From positions 1-64,000 of the forward strand of contig JABMLH010000004.1 of the NCBI GenBank assembly GCA_013205085.1: a DNA stretch of 64,000 bases. The letters are read 5' to 3'. A model generated the notes under the pieces. The model was not told the origin of the DNA. It saw nothing but the letters and a program-made list of their open reading frames with translations, and searched no databases. This document shows positions 25,827 through 35,286 of the stretch, in pieces (the stretch's first letter is position 1; every line of letters begins with the position of its first letter). The DNA comes from Microbacteriaceae bacterium VKM Ac-2854 (GTDB lineage: Bacteria; Actinomycetota; Actinomycetes; Actinomycetales; Microbacteriaceae). A program made the translations under genes and the position numbers.

Positions 25827-26735
25827 TCACCGACCGGGCGAGGAGGTGTGAGGTGGCGTCGTCGACCGGTGGTTCGCGGTGCGATCCGCTTGCTGGTCGC
25901 CGCCTCGTTCCGTGGCCCACCAGGATGCGAGCAGACGGAGGGATTCCTCGGCGGCGGCGTCGGCGGGAGTGTTGACGAACAAGGTCTGGCCCTCGTTCCC
26001 CGGGATGATGAAGGCCTCCCAGTCGATCACGAGTTCGCCCACGGCGGGATGGACGAAGGTCTTGCGTCCCGCGGTGCGGCCCTGCGGATTCGGGATGGAC
26101 CACCAGGCCCGGAACTGCGGACTCTTCGTCGCAAGCTCTCCCACGAACGACTGCATCTCGGGATCGTTCGGGCGCGCGCTCGCTTCGAGCTGCAGCACAC
26201 CGACCTGATCCGAGACCACCTGATCCCACTCCTTGTAGAGGGATCGGGCTTCCTCATCCAGGAGCATCCAGCGCAGCAGGTTGCGATCCCCCGGAGCACG
26301 ACGCGGGAAGTCGGTCAGAAGCGCCCAGGCGAGGTCGTTCCCGGCGAGGACCTCGGAGCGCGGGCCCACGACGAACGCCGCCTGCCGGTCGAACGATCGG
26401 AGCATCCTGACGATCCCCGGTCGGACCGGGCTGGCGGGCCGCCTGCCGCCGATGCCCGCGGCCGGTCGAGCGAGGTTCACGAGGTAGTCGCGCTCCGCAT
26501 CATCCAGACGCAGGATCGTGCCGATCGCGTTCAGGACGGACTCGGAGGGCGTCACCTGACGCCCCTGCTCGAGTCGCACGTACCAGTCGACGCTGACTCC
26601 GGCGAGGATCGCGACTTCCTCGCGGCGCAGCCCGGGCACCCGGCGCGGGCCGGTCACGTTCAAGCCGGCCTGCGCGGGGCTCACCGCTGCCCGCCGGCCG
26701 GTCAGGAACTCGCTCAGAGCCTCGTTCTTCGCCAT
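25827..26735 (-). CDS. XRE-family regulator with MmyB-type ligand domain
   Basis: This 302-residue protein has an XRE HTH at about residues 28-85 (RVPGLRREEVAILAGVSVDWYVRLEQGR), the hallmark of the actinobacterial MmyB-like family. A PAS-like MmyB domain follows (VRMLRSFDRQAAFVVGPRSEVLAGNDLAWALL; KTFVHPAVGELVIDWEAFIIPG). Such regulators usually control an adjacent oxidoreductase. The SDR gene at 26884 is divergent, with a 148-nt shared intergenic region. The C-terminal end lies close to the operator of the nas operon but on the far side of its promoter. Confidence 0.87.
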   Translation of the reverse strand: MAKNEALSEFLTGRRAAVSPAQAGLNVTGPRRVPGLRREEVAILAGVSVDWYVRLEQGRQVTPSESVLNAIGTILRLDDAERDYLVNLARPAAGIGGRRPASPVRPGIVRMLRSFDRQAAFVVGPRSEVLAGNDLAWALLTDFPRRAPGDRNLLRWMLLDEEARSLYKEWDQVVSDQVGVLQLEASARPNDPEMQSFVGELATKSPQFRAWWSIPNPQGRTAGRKTFVHPAVGELVIDWEAFIIPGNEGQTLFVNTPADAAAEESLRLLASWWATERGGDQQADRTANHRSTTPPHTSSPGR

Positions 26736-26883
26736 CCGCCCATTGTCCGCCCGCGGCGCCGACGCGGGGTGGGCCGCGGTGTCCTATGACGCCGCGTCAC
26801 TGACGAGATCCGGAACTCTCGCGTGTGCTTGTCACCGGCTCGTCGCCCCGACGAACACCCCTCACGAAAGCGATGTGAACGAC

Positions 26884-27675
26884 ATGACGCAGACCCGCCC
26901 CCTCGCCCTGGTCACCGGAGGCTCCTCCGGGATCGGATTCGAACTGGCCCAACAGTTCATCGAGCACGGCTACGACGTCGCCATCTCCGGGCGGAGTGAG
27001 CGCGTCTTCGCCTCCGCCGACGAGCTGCGTCGACTCGGCGCCGAGGCCTATCCCTACCAGGGCGATGCCGGAACCTTCGACGGGGTCGAAGGCTTCTGGA
27101 ACTTCGCGCTCGCCCTCGGCCGCCCGATCGCCGCCGCCGCGCTCAACGTCGGCATCGGGCGCGGCGGATCCTTCGTCGAGAACTCCCTCGAGGACGAATT
27201 CGCGATCATCAACGTGAACTTCACCGGCACCGTGCACCTGGCGAAGCGCGCGGTGCAGCACATGGTCCGTAACGGCGAGGGGCGGATCCTGATCGTGTCC
27301 TCGATCAGCGCGACCACCCCGACGCCGTTCGAGACCGTCTACGGCCCCTCGAAGGCCTTCGGTTTCTCGTTCGCGGAGAGCATCCGCGAAGAACTGCGTG
27401 ATACCGGTGTGTCCGTCACCGCGCTTCTTCCCGGCGCCACCAACAGCGACTTCCACGCCAACGCCGGGATGGGTGACACGAAGTTCGGCGACAACTCCTG
27501 GAAGAACGACAAGACGGAGGTCGCCCGCCAGGGTTTCGATGCGCTGATGAGCGGCGTGGATCACGTCGTCGGCGGTGATGCCGCGACGAAGCAGGTCGTG
27601 ATCGACAACCGGAGCCTCTCCGAGGCCGACAAGGCCGCCCGCCACGCCGAGAGCACTCGTCCCATGAAGTTCTGA
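26884..27675 (+). CDS. Short-chain dehydrogenase/reductase (SDR)
   Basis: This 263-residue classical SDR has the cofactor motif TGGSSGIGFELA at residues ~11-22, NVGIGRGG in place of NNAG, and catalytic Ser in VSSIS with YGPSK (Tyr-x-x-x-Lys) near residue 155. The ATG at 26884 is chosen to match family length; GTG at 26875 is possible. It is divergent from an MmyB-type regulator that is the likely controller. The substrate is unknown. Confidence 0.87.
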   Translation: MTQTRPLALVTGGSSGIGFELAQQFIEHGYDVAISGRSERVFASADELRRLGAEAYPYQGDAGTFDGVEGFWNFALALGRPIAAAALNVGIGRGGSFVENSLEDEFAIINVNFTGTVHLAKRAVQHMVRNGEGRILIVSSISATTPTPFETVYGPSKAFGFSFAESIREELRDTGVSVTALLPGATNSDFHANAGMGDTKFGDNSWKNDKTEVARQGFDALMSGVDHVVGGDAATKQVVIDNRSLSEADKAARHAESTRPMKF

Positions 27676-27710
27676 CGGGAGCCGCTGCACCGGGGCCGAC
27701 GCCCGTTCGC

Positions 27711-28928
27711 TCAGCCGGCCGCGGTGTACGCGGTGCGGCGGCCGAAAAAGGTGACGAGGAGGGCGACACCGCCGAGGGCGGCCATCAGGCCGGCGAGGAT
27801 CAGCGCGTCGAACTGTTCCAGAAGGACGGCTCCGAGGATCCCGGCCGCGAAGATCGCGAGGTTGAACGCGACGGGCAGGAACGAGTTCGCGACATCCGAG
27901 TTCTCGCGGCCGGAGCGGCTGAGCGCGGACTGCAGCTGCGCGGAGGCGCCGCCGAAGGTGATCCCCCACAATCCGGTCGCGAGCAGCACCGTGATCGGCG
28001 AGTCGTGCCCGAGCAGCAGCACCAGGGCCGCCGCGATGAAGAGGGCGACGCTCAGGTGCAGTAGGGGCCGCGGGTAGCGGTCGATCAGCGCCGCCGTGAT
28101 GCCGACACCGATGATCGACGCCACGCCGTAGACCAACAGCACGAGGTCGGGCCCGAGACCGGTGCCGGTGGCGCGCAGGAACGGAGCGATGTAGGTGTAG
28201 ATCGTGTTGTGCGCGAGCATCCACACGAAGATCGTCAGGCACACGATCGCGACGCCCGGCATCGCGAACACGCGGGCCAACGGCAGCCGGCCCTGAGCGG
28301 TCGCCGGCTGACCCGCGGCGTCGGGGACGAAGAGGGCGATCAGGATCATGGTGACCAACGCGATCAGGGACAGGCCGCCGAAGGACCAGCGCCAGTCGAA
28401 CGTGGTGCCCAGCCACGCGCCGAGCGGGGTGCCGAGCGCGAAGCCGACCGGTGCGCCGACCGATACGATCGACAGCGCCAGGCCACCGCGGTGGGCGGGG
28501 CTGATCCTGCGGCCGTAGGCCGCGAGCATTCCCCAGATGACCCCGGTGAACGCGCCCGCGAAGAACCGGGAGATCAGCGAGACGGCGACGTCGTCGGAGA
28601 ACGCGGTGACGGTGTTCGCGGTGATCAGCAGCGCGATCGTGGTCAGGATCAGCGGCTTGCGGCGCAGCGTGCGGGTGAGGCTGATCGCGGGGATCGTGAC
28701 GATCACCGTGCCCAGCGCCCAGACGCTGATGAACTGACCGACCGTGCCCTCGCTGATGCCCATCCCGTCCGCGATGACCGGGAGCAGCCCGGCCGGCATC
28801 GTCTCGGCGGCGACCAGGATGAACCCCATCGTCGCGAGCAGACTGAGCGCGAGCCAGGGCATCCGCTGCGGCGCGGCCGATGCGGACGCCTCGGCGAGGG
28901 GAGCGGCGGAGGGCGTGGTCGAGTTCAT
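27711..28928 (-). CDS. MFS transporter, DHA1-type (AraJ/YdhP-like)
   Basis: This is a 405-residue, 12-segment transporter. LALSLLATMGFILVAAETMPAGLLP (helix 1) and LISRFFAGAFTGVIWGMLAAYGRR (helix 4 region) are typical of the DHA1 arabinose/chloramphenicol exporter-like branch. LSIVSVGAPVGFALGTPLGAWLG is motif C, the antiporter motif. It is probably a drug or metabolite exporter. It follows an MmyB-type regulator on the same strand by 106 nt. Confidence 0.87.
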   Translation of the reverse strand: MNSTTPSAAPLAEASASAAPQRMPWLALSLLATMGFILVAAETMPAGLLPVIADGMGISEGTVGQFISVWALGTVIVTIPAISLTRTLRRKPLILTTIALLITANTVTAFSDDVAVSLISRFFAGAFTGVIWGMLAAYGRRISPAHRGGLALSIVSVGAPVGFALGTPLGAWLGTTFDWRWSFGGLSLIALVTMILIALFVPDAAGQPATAQGRLPLARVFAMPGVAIVCLTIFVWMLAHNTIYTYIAPFLRATGTGLGPDLVLLVYGVASIIGVGITAALIDRYPRPLLHLSVALFIAAALVLLLGHDSPITVLLATGLWGITFGGASAQLQSALSRSGRENSDVANSFLPVAFNLAIFAAGILGAVLLEQFDALILAGLMAALGGVALLVTFFGRRTAYTAAG

Positions 28929-29034
28929 GTTCTCTTTCCGGAAGCGACGGGCAGGGGCGATGGACGGGCAGGGCGTGGGATGCGCGAAGGCACGATGGAG
29001 TGCGCCGTGGGTCCACGGCGAGGATCAGGAGAGA

Positions 29035-29916
29035 TCAGCGGACGGAACGGGTGGCGAGCGCGACGACCTTCTCGGTCGCGGCCCACGTCGCGAGCAGCCG
29101 CAGCTTCTCCTCCGAGGCGCTGCCGGGAACGGCGGGGTAGACGGTCATCGAGTGTCCGTCGTCTTCGAGCTCGATGGTCTGGAACGTCAACTCGAGCACG
29201 CCGACGACGGGGTGGTCGAACTGCTTCGCGCCCGTGTAGTGCCGGCGGACGTCGTGCGCGGCCCACCGCGTGCGGAAATCGTCGCTGCGCATCGACAGCT
29301 CCCCGACGAGTTCGGCGAGCTGCCGGTCGTGCGGATTCCGGCCGGCGTCACGGCGCAGGATCGCGACGTTGACATTCGCCGCGCGTTCCCAATCCGGGTA
29401 GAAGGTGAAGGCTCGCGGATCCAGGAAGATGAAGCGGGAGTGATTGGCCGGCCGCGCGGCGCTGGCGTACATCGGCGAATACAGCGCGAACCCGAGGGTA
29501 TTGGCCGCGACGATGTCCATCCGGTTGTTCGAGATGAACGCCGGAGCCGCGGTGATCGCGTCCAACAGGTACTGCAACTCGGGCCGGACGCTCGTCGACG
29601 CCGGCGCTTTCGATCGCGGGCGCAGGCCGGAGGCGTTCGCGGTGCGGGCGAGGTCGAAGAGGTGGTCGTGCTCAGCCCGGTCCAGGCCGAGAGCGCGCGC
29701 GATCGCCTCGAGCACGGTCTCGGATGCGCCGGCGAGGTTCCCCCGTTCGAGACGGGTGTAGTAGTCCACGCTCATCCCGGCGAGGCGCGCGACCTCATCG
29801 CGGCGCAGGCCGGCCACGCGGCGGCGGCCGGCGCCGGGCTCGATGCCGGCCTGGCCCGGGGTGATCCGCCCCCGGCGCGACGCCAGGAACTCGCGTACCT
29901 CGGCCTTGTGATCCAT
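29035..29916 (-). CDS. XRE-family regulator with MmyB-type ligand domain
   Basis: This 293-residue protein has an XRE HTH (RVAGLRRDEVARLAGMSVDYYTRLERGN, about residues 33-62) and an MmyB domain (LQYLLDAITAAPAFISNNRMDIVAANTLGFALYSPMY; KQFDHPVVGVLELTFQTIEL). ATG at 29916 fits the family start (MDHKAEVREFLASRRG). It is a paralogue-type relative of the regulator at 25827 and probably controls the MFS gene downstream. Confidence 0.87.
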   Translation of the reverse strand: MDHKAEVREFLASRRGRITPGQAGIEPGAGRRRVAGLRRDEVARLAGMSVDYYTRLERGNLAGASETVLEAIARALGLDRAEHDHLFDLARTANASGLRPRSKAPASTSVRPELQYLLDAITAAPAFISNNRMDIVAANTLGFALYSPMYASAARPANHSRFIFLDPRAFTFYPDWERAANVNVAILRRDAGRNPHDRQLAELVGELSMRSDDFRTRWAAHDVRRHYTGAKQFDHPVVGVLELTFQTIELEDDGHSMTVYPAVPGSASEEKLRLLATWAATEKVVALATRSVR

Positions 29917-30117
29917 GTCCGCAACGGTACGGGCGGATCCCGGATGGATAAAGGGTTCTGTCAGCACCCCCTTAGCGCCGACCTCTCGCACGAAGGGCGC
30001 GGGTGCCCTGATTTCTCTTCGGATGCCGGCCGCCGCGGGCTACGCTCGGTTCGACCAGCCCGTGTTCAGCCCCAGCGCTGGGTGCCGCGACGGCTCGGGG
30101 ATCGAGGTGGAGCGATG

Positions 30118-31365
30118 ATGCGCATCCTGACCGCCGAGAAGGCGACTCGCCGGGCCCGCCGCCGTCTCCGGCTGCCGTGGATCGGTGCCGGTGTCGTCGT
30201 TGCGATCGCGCTGGTGTTCCTCTTCGTTCCGGGTGCCAGGGGGCTCGCCGACTTCGTCTTCCGTGTCGGTGAAGGCGCTGCCGTGGAGTCGTCCGTCGCC
30301 CCGTTCTACGACGCGCCGACGACGCCGCCGGCCGCCGCGGCGCCGGGCACCATCGTGCGCCGAGAGAGCATCGTCGGCGCTCCCGACGGATCCCAGGCGT
30401 GGCGGCTGATATACCACTCGACGGATGCAGCCGGCGCCGACATCCTCGTTTCGGGGATTGTGGTCGTGCCCGACGGCCCAGCACCCGCCGGCGGGCGGAC
30501 GGTGGTGTCCTGGGCGCACCCGACCACCGGATCCGCCCCGCGCTGCGCGCCGTCCAGCGGCATCGCGCCGTTCTGGCTGATCGAGGGCCTGACAGAGCTG
30601 CTGGCGGCGGGCAACATGGTCGTCGCGACCGACTACGCGAATATGGGGATCGCCGGGCCGCCGTCGTACCTGATCGGCACGACCGAGGCGGCGAACGTGC
30701 TCGACATCGTGCGCGCCGCGCGGACGATGGACGTCGGAGCGAGCAGCCGCGTGGTGCTGTGGGGTCACTCGCAGGGCGGCCACGCCGCACTCTTCGCCGC
30801 GCAGGATGCGGCGAGCTACGCCCCCGAGCTGCATGTCGCGGGCGTCGCCGTCGCCGCGCCGGCCACCGATCTCGGCGCACTGCTGAACGACGACATCGGA
30901 GGTCTCTCCGGCGTCTCGATCGGCGCGTACGCGTTCACCGCCTACGCCGACGCCTACGCGGATCGCCTGCCCGCGGATCCGCTCCGCAGCGTCCTCACCG
31001 ACGCGGGCGCCGCGGCCGCGCCCGACATGGCGAAGCTGTGCCTGCTCGGCCAGAACGACGAACTGCACGCCATCGCGGACCCGCTGATCGGCGGATTCGT
31101 CGCGGTCGACCCCGCGACCGCTCCGGTCTGGGGCGAGTTGCTCGCCGAGAACTCGCCGAGCGACTCCGCGCTGCCGGTGCCGCTGTTCGTCGCGCAGGGC
31201 GGGAAGGATGCGCTGGTGCGCCCCGCGATCACCGCCGCGTACGTCGCCGCGCAACAGGCATCCGGCGCGAGCGTCGAGTCGCACGTCTACCCCGATCAGA
31301 CTCACGGCGGCGTCGCGCTGGCCGCCCTGCCGGACCTGCTGGCCTGGATGAGCGCGCTGCCCTGA
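30118..31365 (+). CDS. Secreted or membrane-anchored lipase-like alpha/beta hydrolase
   Basis: This is a 415-residue protein. A basic N-terminus is followed by one hydrophobic segment (WIGAGVVVAIALVFLFVPGA, about residues 20-39), so it is probably anchored or secreted. The nucleophile elbow is GHSQGG (near residue 218). An Asp in GGKDALV and a His in DQTHGG complete a plausible triad, in the layout of the secretory lipase family. The second of two adjacent ATGs (30118) has better spacing to GGAG. Substrate unknown. Confidence 0.83.
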   Translation: MRILTAEKATRRARRRLRLPWIGAGVVVAIALVFLFVPGARGLADFVFRVGEGAAVESSVAPFYDAPTTPPAAAAPGTIVRRESIVGAPDGSQAWRLIYHSTDAAGADILVSGIVVVPDGPAPAGGRTVVSWAHPTTGSAPRCAPSSGIAPFWLIEGLTELLAAGNMVVATDYANMGIAGPPSYLIGTTEAANVLDIVRAARTMDVGASSRVVLWGHSQGGHAALFAAQDAASYAPELHVAGVAVAAPATDLGALLNDDIGGLSGVSIGAYAFTAYADAYADRLPADPLRSVLTDAGAAAAPDMAKLCLLGQNDELHAIADPLIGGFVAVDPATAPVWGELLAENSPSDSALPVPLFVAQGGKDALVRPAITAAYVAAQQASGASVESHVYPDQTHGGVALAALPDLLAWMSALP

Positions 31366-31467
31366 ACGGCCCCAGCGGTGCGGGCGCACATCGGGACTGC
31401 GTGCTTCCGCCCGGGGAACCTCCGCGCGCGACAGCGGCAGCCGGCACGGATCCGGGATGATGAGTCC

Positions 31468-31866
31468 ATGCCCACCGTCCTGTTCGTCTGCATCCACAAC
31501 GCGGGGCGCTCGCAGATGGCCGCCGGTTACCTGCGTGCCCTGTCCGGCGGGGCGGTCGAGGTGCTCTCGGGCGGTTCCGAGCCCGGCGATCAGATCAACC
31601 CGATGGCGATCGCCGCGATGGCGGAGGAGGGCATCGACATCTCGCAGGCCGTCCCCACCCTGATGACCACCGAGCAGGTGCGCGAATCCGATGTGGTGAT
31701 CACCATGGGCTGCGGCGACGTCTGCCCGATCTTCCCGGGCAAGCGCTACGAGGACTGGGCCCTGACCGATCCGAAGGGTAGGAGCCTCGCCGAGGTGCGT
31801 CGGGTCCGCGACGACATCAGATCGCGCGTGGAGACGCTCCTCGCCGAGGTGCTCCGCCCGGCCTGA
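31468..31866 (+). CDS. Arsenate reductase ArsC / low-molecular-weight phosphatase family
   Basis: This 132-residue LMW-PTP-fold protein has the P-loop CIHNAGRSQMAAG at residues 8-20 (Cys-x5-Arg-Ser). TMGCGDVCPIFPGKRYEDWALTDP carries further Cys residues and the Asp-Pro acid. Actinobacterial arsenate reductases of this group use mycothiol/mycoredoxin or thioredoxin. No other ars gene is adjacent. The phosphatase alternative is less likely given CGDVCP. Confidence 0.85.
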   Translation: MPTVLFVCIHNAGRSQMAAGYLRALSGGAVEVLSGGSEPGDQINPMAIAAMAEEGIDISQAVPTLMTTEQVRESDVVITMGCGDVCPIFPGKRYEDWALTDPKGRSLAEVRRVRDDIRSRVETLLAEVLRPA

Positions 31867-31888
31867 GCAACGGGGACCGGACCGGACG

Positions 31889-32722
31889 TCAGCCCACCGA
31901 GAGGGCGCCCGAGCGCAGCGCCGCGATGACGCCGCCGTCGACGAGCAGATCGGTTCCGGTGATGAACGACGCCTTCTCACTGAGCAGGAACGAGACGGCG
32001 TCGGCGATGTCGCCCGGCGTGCCCAGGCGAGCAGTCCCCGAGGCCGCCACCATCGTGCGCATCTGCACGCCGTTCGGGCTGGCGAGTTCTTGCTGCCCCA
32101 TCGGAGTCGAGATCACCCCCGGGCTGACCGAGTTCAGCCGGGCGCCGCGAGCGCCCCAGGCGAGGCTGGCCGCCTGCACGCGCACCTGGTTCGCGCGCTT
32201 GGCGGCGCTGTAGGCCGCGCCAGCGTCGGCGAACGACGGGTCGGCCCACATCGGCAGATCGAGGAGTTGATCGGCCGGGTTGTGCGCGAGCGCGGCCTCG
32301 AGGTCGGCGGGGAAACGGCCGGCCGCCATGCTCCCGGCCATGCTGGCGATGACGACGCCGGCGCCGCCCGGCGCGATCACCGCCGCGAAGGCGTCGAGGC
32401 TGTTCGCGACTCCGACCAGGTCGACGCGGAGGATCGCGGCGGCGGGCGCCTGGGTCGGGGAGAGTCCGGCCGTGTGCACGACCTGAACGATCGGACCCGA
32501 CGCTGCGGCGGCGGCGGCGAGGGCCGCCACCGACTCCGCGGAGGAGACGTCGACGACGTGCGTCTCGACGATGTAGCCGTCGCCGCGCAGCGTCGCGGCG
32601 ACGCGCTCCAATGCCTGTTCGTTGAAGTCGGCGAGAACCAGCTTCTTGCCCGACCCCTGCGCTCGGGCGATCGTCTCGCCCATTCCGCCGACTCCGATGA
32701 CGACGACGACCTGCTGCACCAT
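31889..32722 (-). CDS. SDR-family oxidoreductase
   Basis: This is a 277-residue SDR with a glycine motif VIGVGGMGETIA instead of the classical TGxxxGIG, catalytic Ser in ASMAGSMAAG, and YSAAKRA for Tyr-x-x-x-Lys. The C-terminal FLLSEKASFITGTDLLVDGGV is a standard SDR end. The divergent TetR at 32784 and the palindromic operator between them suggest a single regulated unit. Confidence 0.86.
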   Translation of the reverse strand: MVQQVVVVIGVGGMGETIARAQGSGKKLVLADFNEQALERVAATLRGDGYIVETHVVDVSSAESVAALAAAAAASGPIVQVVHTAGLSPTQAPAAAILRVDLVGVANSLDAFAAVIAPGGAGVVIASMAGSMAAGRFPADLEAALAHNPADQLLDLPMWADPSFADAGAAYSAAKRANQVRVQAASLAWGARGARLNSVSPGVISTPMGQQELASPNGVQMRTMVAASGTARLGTPGDIADAVSFLLSEKASFITGTDLLVDGGVIAALRSGALSVG

Positions 32723-32738
32723 GATGCTCCTTCGACTA

Positions 32739-32757
32739 ACGAGACAACTCGTCTCGT
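32739..32757. promoter_or_regulatory. TetR-type operator between SDR and tetR
   Basis: ACGAGAC-AACTC-GTCTCGT is a perfect 7-5-7 inverted repeat in the 61-nt gap between two divergent genes, the normal position of a TetR operator. It lies 17 nt upstream of the SDR start and 27 nt upstream of tetR, so one dimer could repress both. Confidence 0.72.
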
Positions 32758-32783
32758 AAGTGCAGCATACCTAGAATCGGGAC

Positions 32784-33362
32784 ATGGCAGAAGCGAAGAT
32801 CGGGCGGCCGCGAAGCGAGTCGACCCGGCGCGCGATCCTCGAGTCGACCCGCGACCTGATCGGCGAGGCGGGCTACCCCCGGCTGACGATCGATGCCATC
32901 GCTGCACGCGCGGGAGCCGGCAGACAGACGGTCTACCGCTGGTGGCCGTCGAAAGCCTTGATCGTCGCCGACGCCGTGATCGAGGGCTATCTCGCGATCC
33001 CCGCGCCCGGAATCGCCGACACGGGCGACCTTCGCGCCGACCTGCGCACCTGGATCTCGGCGACCGTCGAGGCGTTCGAGGATTCGCCGGCGCGCCAGAT
33101 CGTGCACGCGCTCGTTGTGGCGGCGTCGGACGACGAGGTCGAGTCCGGGCGGCTCTACGATCACGTGACCGGGCCGTTGCGCGCCGCGGCGATCGCCCGA
33201 CTCACGACGTCACGGGCCGACGGGCAGCTCGGGGCGAACGTCGATCCGACCGTGATCGCCGACGCGATGCTCGGCACGATCCTGTTCCGATTCCTCACCG
33301 GCCTCCCGATCGGGCCGACGCTCACCGGGCTGATGGAGGCCGTGCTGCCGGAAGTTGAATAG
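32784..33362 (+). CDS. TetR/AcrR-family regulator
   Basis: This 192-residue regulator has its HTH at about residues 32-55 (LTIDAIAARAGAGRQTVYRWW), followed by a helical C-terminal domain with the TetR_C pattern (VDPTVIADAMLGTILFRFL). It probably represses the divergent SDR and itself through the operator at 32739-32757. Inducer unknown. Confidence 0.88.
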   Translation: MAEAKIGRPRSESTRRAILESTRDLIGEAGYPRLTIDAIAARAGAGRQTVYRWWPSKALIVADAVIEGYLAIPAPGIADTGDLRADLRTWISATVEAFEDSPARQIVHALVVAASDDEVESGRLYDHVTGPLRAAAIARLTTSRADGQLGANVDPTVIADAMLGTILFRFLTGLPIGPTLTGLMEAVLPEVE

Positions 33363-33399
33363 GGTGCCGCGCGCGGAGCCGAGCGACCGATCGCGGAAT

Positions 33400-34299
33400 C
33401 TAGAGGCTGAGGGGAACGCTGAATCGGTCGGCGGCCAGCCGCAGGATCGGACCGAGATCGTCCTCCCGATCGCGGTCGGCCCGCCAGCACAGGTAGGTCG
33501 TGGCACGCTCCCACGCCGCTCGGAGGGGCCGCACGATCACTCCGTCGCGAACGAGGTACCGGTGCCACGGCGCGCTCGGGTTCGCAAGTGTGAGACAGCA
33601 CGCGCCACCCTCGGCGATGATCGCGGAGATACCACCGAGGATCTGCGAGTCGACCGACTCGACCGAGGCGACGGCACGCACGATCGGTTCGAGTTCGCGC
33701 TCGCGCGGGTCCGCACCGGGCTGGATCAACAGGCGCAGTCCCGCGAGGTCACCCGGCTCCACCACGTCGAGCGCGGCGAACCGCGGCAGATCGGGGAGGG
33801 CGAGCCCCGGCGCCTCGTGCAGCACCGGGAGGTAGCGCAGCCGACGGTCGTCACTGGGCCGGTTGATCAGGCCGAGGGCGAGCTTGCCGCTCAGGATCTG
33901 CTCCCGCTGCAGGAAGGAGTCCAGCGGATGCAGGTGCACCTCCGCATTCGGCTCCGTGACGAGGATCACCTCGTGCAGGAGGGCGTGGATCAGCTCGGGC
34001 GGCAACGAACGGATGCCGACGTCGAGTTCGACGTGCCCCTGCACCCGCCGCCGCAGGTCCCGTTCGAGATCGCTGACATCGTCGATCACCCGTTGCGCGC
34101 GCGGCACGAGGGCGTGCCCGAGCGCCGTCAGCTCGACCCGACGCGTGCCGCGCAGGAAGAGCGCTCCGCCGATCTGCGACTCGAGCTGTTGGATGCTCCG
34201 GCTCAGCGGCGAAGCGGAGATCGAGAGTCGCTCGGCGGCGCGGGCGTAGTTCAGCGTCTCCGCGACGGCGAGGAAGTAGCGGAGCAGTCGGAGTTCCAT
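33400..34299 (-). CDS. LysR-family regulator
   Basis: This 299-residue protein has an N-terminal winged HTH (LRYFLAVAETLNYARAAERLSISASPLSRSIQQLE, residues ~5-39) and a periplasmic-binding-like effector domain. It is divergent from the catabolic operon starting at 34420, the usual position of a LysR activator. No T-n11-A box was identified with confidence in the 120-nt gap. Confidence 0.88.
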   Translation of the reverse strand: MELRLLRYFLAVAETLNYARAAERLSISASPLSRSIQQLESQIGGALFLRGTRRVELTALGHALVPRAQRVIDDVSDLERDLRRRVQGHVELDVGIRSLPPELIHALLHEVILVTEPNAEVHLHPLDSFLQREQILSGKLALGLINRPSDDRRLRYLPVLHEAPGLALPDLPRFAALDVVEPGDLAGLRLLIQPGADPRERELEPIVRAVASVESVDSQILGGISAIIAEGGACCLTLANPSAPWHRYLVRDGVIVRPLRAAWERATTYLCWRADRDREDDLGPILRLAADRFSVPLSL

Positions 34300-34419
34300 G
34301 CCCCGATTATGACCCCTGGAGCAACAGTCAGCGTCGCAATCGGTCGTGGACGCGGCGGCGAACGACTTCTAGGGTCTGAATCGGACGTGGGCAACGATGC
34401 TCACCAGTAAGGATTCACG

Positions 34420-35286
34420 ATGTCCCTTTCCCTCAAAGCCCTGATCGCGGCGCGACGCCCGCTCATCGCTCCCTCGATCTACGACGGCATCTCGGCCGGC
34501 GTGCTGCGCGATACCGGCTTCGAGGCCGCGTACATCGGCAGCTACGCGACGGGTGCCACGAAGTACGCCGTGCCCGACATCGGCTACATCGGCGTCGAGG
34601 ATATGGCCGATCAGGTCCGACGCCTCGCTCCCGTCGCCGACGTCCCTCTGATCGTGGACGCCGAGGGCGGGTGGGGTAACGCCCTTCACGCCGCCCGTTC
34701 CGTCCGCCTGCTCGAACGCGCCGGAGCCGCCGCCGTGCACCTGGAGGATCACGAGTTCGGCAAGCACATCGTGCCGAATCCGCGAATCGTGCCGACGCCG
34801 ATCGCGGTCGACAAGATCAAGGCGGCGCTCGACGCCCGCGATTCCGACGACTTCCTGATCATCGCCCGAACGGATTCACCCGGAACCGAGGGACCGGAGG
34901 CCGCCGTCGACCGGTTGCTCGCCTACCAGGAGGCCGGCGCGGACGGGCTCTTCTACGCGGGCGTGCCCGATCCCGACGCGCAGCGCCGACTGAAGGCGGA
35001 GGCGAGCGTGCCGATCTTCGGTGTCGACTTCCCTGGCATGAGCGCCGAGCAGCTGAGCGGCATGGAGATCGACGTCGTGCTGTACTACGGGCTCGCGCAC
35101 CAGGCCGCCGTGACGGGCATCCGTCAGGCGTTCGAGACGCTCGCGCGCGAGCGCTCCGCTGTCTCGCTGGAGGAGCGCCTCGGCGGGATCCCCGGCCTGG
35201 TCGGCTTCGACGACTTCCTCGGTATCGAAGCGGCGCGCGCGAAGGCGCGCGCCTTCGGCCTGCTGGATGTCGAGGTGATCCGATGA
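34420..35286 (+). CDS. Isocitrate lyase/PEP mutase superfamily protein
   Basis: This 288-residue TIM-barrel protein has the metal-binding motif DAEGGWGN (family DxDxGYGN, near residue 86) and HLEDHEFGKH near residue 107. The KKCGH-type catalytic Cys of isocitrate and methylisocitrate lyases is absent at that position. It may therefore be a mutase, hydrolase or lyase on another substrate, such as an oxaloacetate-type or alkylmalate-type acid. It is the first gene of an operon with an amidohydrolase, MFS, aldolase and cyclase. AAGGA precedes the ATG. Confidence 0.85.
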   Translation: MSLSLKALIAARRPLIAPSIYDGISAGVLRDTGFEAAYIGSYATGATKYAVPDIGYIGVEDMADQVRRLAPVADVPLIVDAEGGWGNALHAARSVRLLERAGAAAVHLEDHEFGKHIVPNPRIVPTPIAVDKIKAALDARDSDDFLIIARTDSPGTEGPEAAVDRLLAYQEAGADGLFYAGVPDPDAQRRLKAEASVPIFGVDFPGMSAEQLSGMEIDVVLYYGLAHQAAVTGIRQAFETLARERSAVSLEERLGGIPGLVGFDDFLGIEAARAKARAFGLLDVEVIR

